This document shows, piece by piece, positions 29,059 through 36,432 of a stretch of 38,243 nt of DNA. Both the position numbers and the translations under genes were made by a program. The first letter of the stretch is position 1; every line of letters starts with the position of its first letter. The stretch is taken from IMG/VR virus record IMGVR_UViG_3300002180_000032, positions 1-38,243 of that record; one strand, written 5' to 3'. Below the pieces are notes generated by a model. The model did no database searches. It had not been told where the DNA came from and saw nothing but the letters and a program-made list of their open reading frames with translations. Source of the DNA: a virus.

Positions 29059-29598
29059 ATGTCATACGAATATACCATGCCAGATGGTTCTACCATTAAA
29101 GTTGTGCCTGAATCTGATTTAATGGCAGTAAAGACTGGTGCTGAGGGAAGAGAGAAAGACCTTACTTCCCAAATAACTGAGGTTAAATCCTTAGTCGAAA
29201 CAGCTAATAAAGCTAGGGAAGAAACTCATACTCAACTCCTTCAAGCGCAAGCTGCAAAAGAGCAACTTGAGGAACAAGTCAAGGAAAGCTCTGGCCATCA
29301 ATCCAGAGCAGAGGGACTACAAACAGAGCTGGAAGCTAGTAAAGCTACAGTGAGTGGTTTGAATGACAAACTGCTCGATTTGAAGAGGGTTAGCATCGCT
29401 GCCATGTATGGAGTTAGTGCTGATACCATCAAAGATAAAACAGAGGAACAACTCACCAACTTAGAAGAAGCTTTGAAATTGGTTGCTGTAAAGAAACCAG
29501 CTAACCTAGACATTGGCGGTGGTGGAAGTGCCAGTCCTGTTCATCTTACTGGCATTGAGGCTTGTAAGCAGGAGATAGCAGAACTAAGAAAGAAATAG
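29059..29598 (+). CDS. Capsid scaffolding protein (probable)
   Basis: A 179-aa, strongly helical, acidic and Gln-rich protein. Residues 35-120 form a coiled coil, ending in a flexible Gly/Ser region (DIGGGGSASP) and a basic helical tail (EACKQEIAELRKK). Position immediately before the major capsid gene, size and composition are those of a phage scaffold that shapes the procapsid. Start after GGAGGTGAATT. Confidence 0.78.
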   Translation: MSYEYTMPDGSTIKVVPESDLMAVKTGAEGREKDLTSQITEVKSLVETANKAREETHTQLLQAQAAKEQLEEQVKESSGHQSRAEGLQTELEASKATVSGLNDKLLDLKRVSIAAMYGVSADTIKDKTEEQLTNLEEALKLVAVKKPANLDIGGGGSASPVHLTGIEACKQEIAELRKK

Positions 29599-29607
29599 GA
29601 GGTAAAT

Positions 29608-30618
29608 ATGGGAGCAGTTGTAGGACATTGGAAAAACTTAACCGAGGCTGAGAGATTAACTCAGTCCCAACTCATTCCTGGTGTCATTGAGGAAGATATC
29701 AAGCGTGAAAACTTAATAGATAGAATGCCAGTAGCTCTTGCTCAGGGAAAATCCATAAAGTGGAATAGAGAAAAAGTTACCATGGAAGATAATGTGGTAA
29801 ATGTGGACATTGGTGACCAACTCTCTTGGTCCAGTTCTATGGAATATGACCCTCAGGAGACTACTCTAAAACGGAAAGCAATTCAAAGATTACTTGACAA
29901 CTTCATAGTAGATGTGTATGGAACCATAAATGACTATGAAGCTCAAGCATTGTGGGAAATAAAGAAAGGCATGGTGAGAAGACTCGGCGACGACCTTATC
30001 TATGATGACACTGATAACTCTGCCAAAGAGTTTGATGGTCTCCATGCACTAGCCTATGAGCAGACTGGTACTGACTTGGACATAGATGAAGCTGGAGCTT
30101 TAAGCCTTATGAACTTAAGGACTCAGATAGATGCTATGAAGCATGGTGTGGATGTTATCTATATGCCAATACCAATAGCTCGTAGAATGGATGCAGCCTA
30201 CCAAGAAGCAGCCTTTGCTGGAACTGCTGGTGACCGTAGCTTTGCTCAGATAAGCTATGGTTTTAACGAGATGGGTAAACGCATTATGTTCTTTGATGGG
30301 ATTCCCATTGTAAGAACTGACTACCTGATGAAAGAAGATGATGGTAGTAATGCACCAAGAACTAAAAACACATCTGGTACTGCCTATTCCATCTTCCTCA
30401 TCAAATTTGGCGAAATCTTTAATGGTGACCCTGGGTTATGTCTAGGTCTCGGAGACCCAGATATGATAGGTAAACTATTTAAGACTGAGCTATTTGAGAA
30501 GCTAGAAGACTATGATGCGGGTGGTATTAGACTAGTAACCTACCCAGCAGTATTACTCGGCAGCAAACTCTGCCTTGGTCGTATCTATGATATAACCGAC
30601 GAAGCTGTTACTGCCTAG
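29608..30618 (+). CDS. Major capsid protein (HK97-like)
   Basis: A 336-aa product of typical HK97-fold length. An N-terminal segment (GVIEEDIKRENLIDRMPVAL) is followed by the E-loop/spine-like region (DQLSWSSSMEYDPQETTLKR) and a C-terminal segment (YPAVLLGSKLCLGRIYDIT). Position after the scaffold and before a decoration-like protein fits. The order scaffold-capsid-decoration is the standard virion cassette. The assignment rests on context and pattern; no single invariant motif exists. Confidence 0.85.
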   Translation: MGAVVGHWKNLTEAERLTQSQLIPGVIEEDIKRENLIDRMPVALAQGKSIKWNREKVTMEDNVVNVDIGDQLSWSSSMEYDPQETTLKRKAIQRLLDNFIVDVYGTINDYEAQALWEIKKGMVRRLGDDLIYDDTDNSAKEFDGLHALAYEQTGTDLDIDEAGALSLMNLRTQIDAMKHGVDVIYMPIPIARRMDAAYQEAAFAGTAGDRSFAQISYGFNEMGKRIMFFDGIPIVRTDYLMKEDDGSNAPRTKNTSGTAYSIFLIKFGEIFNGDPGLCLGLGDPDMIGKLFKTELFEKLEDYDAGGIRLVTYPAVLLGSKLCLGRIYDITDEAVTA

Positions 30619-30644
30619 GGAAAGAAGATAAGTAGGAGGTATAA

Positions 30645-31484
30645 ATGACATCTTATATAAAACATGATGTAAGAGTTGAGGATGGTGGAGTAATTTACCT
30701 GCCACCTTGGGTTGGTGGTGAAGTAGAAACTGGTAAAATTGCCAGACCTGACCTAGATGATATGTATGGTACAGTTCTTGATGCTATCCAGCAATATCCT
30801 TTAGGTACTAAGTTTGAGCTTGGTGATAGGGTATTCCGCTATGTAAAATTTGGTGATGATGATGCTGGTCAAGTATGGGGAGCTGGAACAGGTCGCATTC
30901 CTGAGTGTGGTATTCTAATGAGTGCTACAGCTTTGGAGGTTAGTACAACCATTGTCTCAGGGGCATTGGCCTCAAAGACTGTTGTTATAACTGAGGCAAG
31001 TGTAGAAGAAAACGACTTTGCTGGTGGTTACTTCTGTGTTCAAGATACTTTCCTCATGGCACACATTGAAAGTAATACTGCTACCGTTGGTGGTAATGTT
31101 ACCTTGACGTTACAGACTAAACTGCCTGTGGTCCTTTCTGCAAGCTACACAGCAGCCATTACCAAGTGCATCTGGAAGGATGTTGTAAGACATAGTGGTG
31201 CTGCTGCCAACTGTGGAAGTGCTGTACTTGGAGTCTACCAAGGCTATGCACCTTCCGCTTCAGAAGGATTATACGGCTGGATTCAAACTTGGGGACCTGC
31301 TATTGTGCAGGTAAGTGAAACCCATCAAGGTGATGCACATGCTGAGAGAGCACTGTGGGCAGATAATGGTGCTGTTCAGTGTGAAGCTAGCTATACTACT
31401 CAACAACCTGTTGGCTGGTACTTACAGGAATATGATGCAAGTACCCTTAGCTTGCCAGTAGTGTTCCTAATATTATCCCATTAA
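30645..31484 (+). CDS. Capsid-associated decoration-like protein
   Basis: A 279-aa product starting MTSYIKHDVR. It contains YPLGTKFELGDRVFRYVKFG, a motif seen in phage capsid-cement or decoration proteins. The rest is a beta-rich body with repeated short strands (EVSTTIVSGALASKTVVITE) and a C-terminal HAERALWADNGAV segment. Expressed just after the major capsid, probably in high copy. Confidence 0.65.
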   Translation: MTSYIKHDVRVEDGGVIYLPPWVGGEVETGKIARPDLDDMYGTVLDAIQQYPLGTKFELGDRVFRYVKFGDDDAGQVWGAGTGRIPECGILMSATALEVSTTIVSGALASKTVVITEASVEENDFAGGYFCVQDTFLMAHIESNTATVGGNVTLTLQTKLPVVLSASYTAAITKCIWKDVVRHSGAAANCGSAVLGVYQGYAPSASEGLYGWIQTWGPAIVQVSETHQGDAHAERALWADNGAVQCEASYTTQQPVGWYLQEYDASTLSLPVVFLILSH

Positions 31485-31495
31485 ACAAATAGTTG

Positions 31496-31522
31496 AGGGA
31501 GGAGCATTAAAAACTCCTCCCT
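31496..31522 (+). terminator. GC-rich stem-loop after decoration gene (attenuator?)
   Basis: AGGGAGGAG (31496-31504) pairs with CTCCTCCCT (31514-31522) over a 9-base loop. The stem is strong, but TT then AGC follows, not a T-run. It may attenuate or protect the upstream high-copy mRNA rather than terminate it fully. Confidence 0.5.
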
Positions 31523-31541
31523 TAGCAAATAGGAGGTGTAA

Positions 31542-31877
31542 ATGTTTGGACCATGGAAAACAGTAACGATAGCCAAAGATGGTACTACATCTGCCGAAGT
31601 TGATCTTGGGGATGATTATAGCAAAGTCACAGTACTCCTTCCAGCAATAGACAGTGCAACCCTTACAATCCACGTATCTAATAAATCAGGTGGTACATTC
31701 TTCCCAATACATCTACCTAAAGTAGGAACTGCTGGCTCTGCTGCACATATTACCACGGCAGCTACTACTAGCATAGCAGTAACTTTTGCCATCGGTGCTG
31801 CACAGTTCATCAAGGTAGTACTAGGCGCTGCTCAAGCCACTGCTGCCAGGACTATCTACGTAAGGGGTTGTAATTGA
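31542..31877 (+). CDS. Small beta-rich virion protein (111 aa)
   Basis: A 111-aa product starting MFGPWKTVTI. Alternating strands (SKVTVLLPAIDSATLTIHVS, AQFIKVVLGA) suggest a beta-sandwich. The gene lies between the decoration protein and the connector genes. Probably a head or adaptor component, not recognised further. The stop overlaps the next start (TTGA). Confidence 0.58.
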   Translation: MFGPWKTVTIAKDGTTSAEVDLGDDYSKVTVLLPAIDSATLTIHVSNKSGGTFFPIHLPKVGTAGSAAHITTAATTSIAVTFAIGAAQFIKVVLGAAQATAARTIYVRGCN

Positions 31878-32077
31878 ATAAGTTAGAAGTAACCTTTGAG
31901 TGGGAGAATGACGACAAGTTTGAGATGGTAAGCAAACTTAACAGTGATGATTCCATCACCATAGTAGAAGCACATGAGAATGGCTGTATGCAGGAAATAT
32001 GGTCTGGAATCCAATCAGTCTGTATATCTTATCTGTCTACCAAACTCACAGAAATCGGCAATGAGATGAAATCTTAG
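31874..32077 (+). CDS. Small hypothetical protein, TTG start (67 aa)
   Basis: A 67-aa frame from a TTG overlapping the previous TGA. The N-terminus is beta-like (EVTFEWENDDKFEMVSKL) and the end helical. No motif recognised. It is kept because of coupling and because it fills the space between two structural genes. Confidence 0.5.
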   Translation: MNKLEVTFEWENDDKFEMVSKLNSDDSITIVEAHENGCMQEIWSGIQSVCISYLSTKLTEIGNEMKS

Positions 32078-32086
32078 GAGGTAAAT

Positions 32087-32281
32087 ATGCCTTTACCAGT
32101 TGAAGCATTACAACCAACAAGTTCTAGTAGTAATATCAAGAAAGCCATTGGAGATAGCATTTCTCAATGTGTAGAAGAAGGTAAATCCCAAGACCAATGT
32201 ATTGCCATGGTTTATCGTATGGTTGAGAAAGCCACAGGTAGGCCAACTGCTAATATTAGTCCATACACTCAAGGAGAATAG
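32087..32281 (+). CDS. Small conserved-type virion protein (64 aa)
   Basis: A 64-aa product starting MPLPVEALQP. The middle SISQCVEEGKSQDQCIAMVY resembles a small phage protein often found near capsid and connector genes. The end overlaps the next GTG start. The role is unknown. Confidence 0.6.
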   Translation: MPLPVEALQPTSSSSNIKKAIGDSISQCVEEGKSQDQCIAMVYRMVEKATGRPTANISPYTQGE

Positions 32282-33321
32282 TGAGAACTATAACCACCGC
32301 ACTAGAGAATGCTCAGAAATCCGAGCATGTGATTCCATACATCTGGGTATATCTTACCAGTGCGGATGGCAGCACCACTCGCAACTATTCTAGCAGGCTA
32401 ATTCAACTCGAACACGTCGAAGAACCATATGATGACCGTGCTACTGTAATCCTATACAATAACGACATGGGAGTAGCTAATGTCTTAGGTTACTGGCTAG
32501 AAATAGGCTATGGTTGCAACTGTTTAGCTCATGGTGGTAAAGCTCAAGAATACTCATCTACTCCTCGTCTTTGGGTTAAGAGCCAGCATGTATTATCCAG
32601 AGAAGGAGACCTATTTACAGTACTATCCTGCGAAGGAATGTGGCGAGCATTGAATGAGTTAGATATAATAACCAAAGGCAGCCCTCCATTTTATACAGGC
32701 CAGTATACAGAAGAAACAGTGTATGATATTATTGAGGAAATACTATCCATAGTTGAATTCGATAATGGCAGCTTCACTCTCAATGCTCTTGGTAGTCAAG
32801 ACGACGGCATTATAAATGACTTTCAACCTAGGCTCTGGATTAATGAAGTCCCATTTGAGAATCCAGCGATAGTACTATACCGCCTAATAGCTATGACCAA
32901 GTGCTACCTAAGAGCAAAAGCTAGTCTAGCATTTGAGATAGTCTACCCACAAGAATCAGACTCAGTCAATGAGACTTACTACTCCAACAAAGCACACTAT
33001 TTCCATGAATACAGAGAAAAGACCAACATCAACGTCCCAAATCACATAGTAGTCTATGCCAATGAAGACCAAGATGAAGGTTGGAGTAATGTGATAACTG
33101 CAGAATCTCTAGACCAAGATTCTATAGATGCTTACCACGATGTTACCAGGCATCACATAGCTGGGGATGTATCTACTCAAACAGATGCTGGCAACCGAGC
33201 TAGTGCTATACTATCCAAAATTATAGCTGAAACTCTAGCTGGTAAGTTAATAGTTCCACACGACTGCAGGGTTGAACTCTATGACAGAGTAGCAATATAT
33301 GATGCAAGGAAGGAGGCATAA
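32281..33321 (+). CDS. Tail or baseplate-like protein, GTG start
   Basis: A 346-aa product from GTG at 32281. The alternating beta pattern at the start (YIWVYLTSADG, SRLIQLEHVEEPYDDRATVI) and the aromatic/acidic body (VYDIIEEILSIVEFDNGSFT) are in keeping with phage tail-tip or hub proteins. C-terminal YDRVAIYDARKEA. The Asp-rich patches may bind divalent ions. Role inferred from position between small connector-type genes and fibre-like genes. Confidence 0.5.
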   Translation: MRTITTALENAQKSEHVIPYIWVYLTSADGSTTRNYSSRLIQLEHVEEPYDDRATVILYNNDMGVANVLGYWLEIGYGCNCLAHGGKAQEYSSTPRLWVKSQHVLSREGDLFTVLSCEGMWRALNELDIITKGSPPFYTGQYTEETVYDIIEEILSIVEFDNGSFTLNALGSQDDGIINDFQPRLWINEVPFENPAIVLYRLIAMTKCYLRAKASLAFEIVYPQESDSVNETYYSNKAHYFHEYREKTNINVPNHIVVYANEDQDEGWSNVITAESLDQDSIDAYHDVTRHHIAGDVSTQTDAGNRASAILSKIIAETLAGKLIVPHDCRVELYDRVAIYDARKEA

Positions 33322-34694
33322 TGGCTTGCTGTGAATCTACTAAAATCTCTACCAATATGTTTGCAACCATCGACTGTGAGGGAATTAAAGTCTGCCATCC
33401 ATTTGTTGCAAGATATGACTGTATATTTGATACTCTTCACTTCTGGCTGAAGAAGCATCCGAGTAGTGCAGTACTTCCAGATGAAGTTAAAGTTTGTATC
33501 TGTGCAGTTGATGGAGATGGTAAACCATACTCTGATTTAACAAATGTTGTTACAGTTGAAGTTCCAGCTGGATTGACCGAAACTGGTGAGGAACTCACTG
33601 CCGAGTTTAATGATGCACTGATACTCCATGGTAACAGCTATGGCATTGAATATTACTTCCCACACCAAGCTACCGCTTTTGGTATAATAATAGCAGGAGC
33701 ACAAGATGATGTATGTCCGTGGGAATCAGGTGGAGATAGCATCCCAGTAATAGAAGCTGACTATTCAGGGTATGTATATGCAGTTGAGGAAGGCCCATGT
33801 GTTCCATCTTGGTATGAATTAGACACAGTAACTGGTGATGCTCAGGTATCTTGTACTGGTGCTACTAATATCTCAGATGATGCTGCAACTCTCAACTGTC
33901 AGGTATTAACCATTCCTGCTGGTAAGCCTATAGTACTACGAGGTATGGAATGGGGTCTGAGTGAAGAGTATGGCAGTGAGTGGAGTGAACAAGGTAGTTG
34001 GGCTACTCTCCACTCTTATAGTCATGATATAACTGGCTTATCTGCTGGTGTTAAATACTACTACAGATGTAAGATTTGTACCGAAGCAGAAACTACATCC
34101 ACTAAATATTACTTCTCTCTAAGCCGTTACTTACTTTCAGGCAGAGCTGGTGGTACTTATGCTGACCAGCGTGCTAATCCTGCACAGGAGATAGAAGAGA
34201 GTTGGAATGATAGTGGTGATAGTATACGCCATTATTATGATTCTGGATATCCTAGGTTCTTCATACAAAGAAACTTAATTAGATTTGACACCACTGGCAT
34301 CCCAGCTAATGCAATTATTACCTCAGCAACTTTACGCTTGTATATTGGAAGGTATGCCAATGTAGATAGTGACGCTGTATTTGTAAATGCTGAGACTATA
34401 CCATACGCCGTTGATGTTAATGATTGGGAAGCTATAGGAGCACTAAATGAAGAGATATGTAGAATACCAGCAGCTTCTCTTAAAGGTTCTGGTAGTGTAT
34501 GTATTGAAACAGATGTTACTGGTCTAACCTATATAAATAAAGGAACTGTAACTCAAATAGCAGTTATGTATGCTCAGGATATGGCTGCCACTCAACCAGA
34601 TGCTAACAATAATGAGAACCATATGTACTATCCAGGACCACCGCCAGATTATAATGACCCAGCAAGTCTTGAAATAGATTATTATATACCATAA
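33321..34694 (+). CDS. Fibre-like protein with jelly-roll-type C-terminus
   Basis: A 457-aa, Cys-containing product starting MACCESTKIS. The middle looks like a fibronectin-III-like beta sandwich (ATLHSYSHDITGLSAGVKYY then YRCKI). The C-terminal 180 residues resemble the domain ending the gene at 16732 (ATLRLYIGRY, TDVTGLTYINKG, ASLEIDYYIP). Such domains attach to carbohydrate or surface polymers. Probably part of the tail tip or fibre. Start overlaps the previous stop by one base. Confidence 0.62.
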   Translation: MACCESTKISTNMFATIDCEGIKVCHPFVARYDCIFDTLHFWLKKHPSSAVLPDEVKVCICAVDGDGKPYSDLTNVVTVEVPAGLTETGEELTAEFNDALILHGNSYGIEYYFPHQATAFGIIIAGAQDDVCPWESGGDSIPVIEADYSGYVYAVEEGPCVPSWYELDTVTGDAQVSCTGATNISDDAATLNCQVLTIPAGKPIVLRGMEWGLSEEYGSEWSEQGSWATLHSYSHDITGLSAGVKYYYRCKICTEAETTSTKYYFSLSRYLLSGRAGGTYADQRANPAQEIEESWNDSGDSIRHYYDSGYPRFFIQRNLIRFDTTGIPANAIITSATLRLYIGRYANVDSDAVFVNAETIPYAVDVNDWEAIGALNEEICRIPAASLKGSGSVCIETDVTGLTYINKGTVTQIAVMYAQDMAATQPDANNNENHMYYPGPPPDYNDPASLEIDYYIP

Positions 34695-34703
34695 GGAAAT
34701 ACA

Positions 34704-35216
34704 ATGGATTGTTATTATAGCAGCAGTTGCAACTTCACTCCATCCTTGGTAATCCCAGGTGATGATTGTGTTTGGAGTGACTATTGTACTTTTACAACTG
34801 ATTATGGTGGAGTCTACCCATCAGTAGCCTTAACTCGTGTAACCAGTCTAGTCCACCGCTGGTCTCCAGGCAAATATACCCTCCAAATGGGTCTCGGAGA
34901 AGTAATATCAGAATTCGTCCTGGGAGATAGAATAACCAGACCATACGATGTACCTATACCAGGTCCACCTAATCCTCCACCTGGTGGTTGTCCAGAAGGT
35001 AAACGCAGATGTTTCGATGCTGACTTGTATGAATGTATTAACAAAGAATGGGTGCTAGTACAATCCCAAGCTCCAGAATGTGTATATGAACCAGCACCAA
35101 GTGAGTGTGACCCAGGTACTTACAAATGTGTTGGTAACGACCTATATGAATGTGTTAATGGTAGGTGGGTAATAGCAGGATATAACCATCCATGGTGCAT
35201 GAACCTACCATATTAG
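34704..35216 (+). CDS. Cys-rich fibre-associated protein with tandem modules
   Basis: A 170-aa product. After a Cys-containing N-terminus and a hydrophobic/beta segment (ALTRVTSLVHRWSPGKYTLQ) there is a Pro/Gly-rich linker. Two similar 31-residue modules follow, each with four Cys: CPEGKRRCFDADLYEC...C and CDPGTYKCVGNDLYEC...C. Each keeps the DLYEC core and a Trp-Val. These look like small disulphide- or metal-bound binding modules placed in tandem. Probably exposed on the virion. Role unknown. Confidence 0.6.
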   Translation: MDCYYSSSCNFTPSLVIPGDDCVWSDYCTFTTDYGGVYPSVALTRVTSLVHRWSPGKYTLQMGLGEVISEFVLGDRITRPYDVPIPGPPNPPPGGCPEGKRRCFDADLYECINKEWVLVQSQAPECVYEPAPSECDPGTYKCVGNDLYECVNGRWVIAGYNHPWCMNLPY

Positions 35217-35223
35217 GAGTATT

Positions 35224-35508
35224 ATGCCAGGTAGACCAAAAGACATAGATGAATGGAGAAGGCGAGAATACCTAGACCTTGAGCGTAGAAGGCCACATAT
35301 ACCACCAGGTTCAATAACCATTGACATGCTAGACCCATCAGCATCTTTTGAGTGTGGCTACTATGGTGGCAACGAAGCTGGAATTACTTCACAAGGCAAG
35401 GTAACAATAATAGAATCTAGTGCAGGTACTTATTATGGTGAATGTAAATACTGTGCTGGGGAAGGCTACTACGATGGCGGACTCTATGGCGATTGCTATT
35501 ATAGTTAA
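35224..35508 (+). CDS. Small Tyr/Cys/Gly-rich protein (94 aa)
   Basis: A 94-aa product. The N-terminal half is charged and Arg-rich (EWRRREYLDLERRRPHIPPG). The C-terminus is rich in Tyr, Gly and Cys (YYGECKYCAGEGYYDGGLYG), suggesting a short sticky or metal-binding tail. It lies among fibre-related genes. No family recognised. Confidence 0.52.
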   Translation: MPGRPKDIDEWRRREYLDLERRRPHIPPGSITIDMLDPSASFECGYYGGNEAGITSQGKVTIIESSAGTYYGECKYCAGEGYYDGGLYGDCYYS

Positions 35509-35524
35509 TTATAGGAGGTAAACA

Positions 35525-36241
35525 ATGGGTAAAGGAACAAGTGTTAGTACTGGGGATAGAATACTAGCAGCCAAGATGAATCTAAAGCTAGAAAACCTAG
35601 CTGACGAGGTACTATCAGATGATGAGAAAGTATACTTTGGCACTGGTAGTGATGGAGAAGTATACTTCGATGGTAGCCATTTACGTATCAATACTCCTAC
35701 CTTTGGTAACATCAGACTGAACCATCAGGATTATACTGCAACCAGCGGCGACATTACTGCTGTTCAATCCAAGCCTAATGTCTCAGTTGGTGGTACTACT
35801 GGTTTAACAGCACTAGAAGTATCTCCTAGGTTTGCAGAAGGCATTGCTGGTTCTAAACTAGTAGGCATCATGTCTAATCCAGACCTAAAAGGTGCTGCTG
35901 GAGGAAACCTATCCAGTGCTGTGAGAGCTTATGAAGGCAAGATAGAAAGTGCTAGTGGCAGTACTAGAACCGTGGCAGAGGCTTATGTACTACACTGTAT
36001 GCAAGCTCTTCATGGAACTGTAACTGTAGGACCATACCCAATCTGTGTAGATGCTGGCGGTGGTAATGTAGCATGGGCAGGATTGTTTCTACTACCTGAT
36101 GATGAACAGATTGCTAGTAAAGATGATGGTGCTACTCCTAAGCTAGTAGACATCAGTGGCACTGCCAACGATGGCTGGATTAAACTAAAAGCTGGTGATG
36201 AAGTTAAATACATTGCACTGTATAATGAGAAAACTTCATAG
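35525..36241 (+). CDS. Fibre or virion structural protein (238 aa)
   Basis: A 238-aa product starting MGKGTSVSTG. It has a Ser/Gly/Asp-rich beta pattern (DEKVYFGTGSDGEVYFDGSH) and a Gly/Ala-rich middle (AEGIAGSKLVGIM). It resembles phage fibre body segments, with no enzymatic motif. Start after AGGAGGTAAACA. Confidence 0.56.
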   Translation: MGKGTSVSTGDRILAAKMNLKLENLADEVLSDDEKVYFGTGSDGEVYFDGSHLRINTPTFGNIRLNHQDYTATSGDITAVQSKPNVSVGGTTGLTALEVSPRFAEGIAGSKLVGIMSNPDLKGAAGGNLSSAVRAYEGKIESASGSTRTVAEAYVLHCMQALHGTVTVGPYPICVDAGGGNVAWAGLFLLPDDEQIASKDDGATPKLVDISGTANDGWIKLKAGDEVKYIALYNEKTS

Positions 36242-36249
36242 GAGGTATT

Positions 36250-36432
36250 ATGGAATTAAACATTGAGGAAGAAATTAGGAAAGTCAAAGAAGACCTGGTG
36301 AAGTTGAATGGCAATCTCGACTTAATAAAGCAGCAGGAAGCTAATACTGTAAAGTCTATAGTAATGCGTGAAGGTGTTTTGAGATACCTGACAAACCAGC
36401 TTTCACTATTAGGATTAGACTCGGAGGTTTAA
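36250..36432 (+). CDS. Short coiled-coil protein (60 aa)
   Basis: A 60-aa helical product (EEEIRKVKEDLVKLNGNLDL, IKQQEANTVKSIVMREGVLR) likely to form a coiled coil. Its TAA overlaps the next ATG (TAATG). It may be a spacer or chaperone for the following tail protein. Confidence 0.55.
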   Translation: MELNIEEEIRKVKEDLVKLNGNLDLIKQQEANTVKSIVMREGVLRYLTNQLSLLGLDSEV

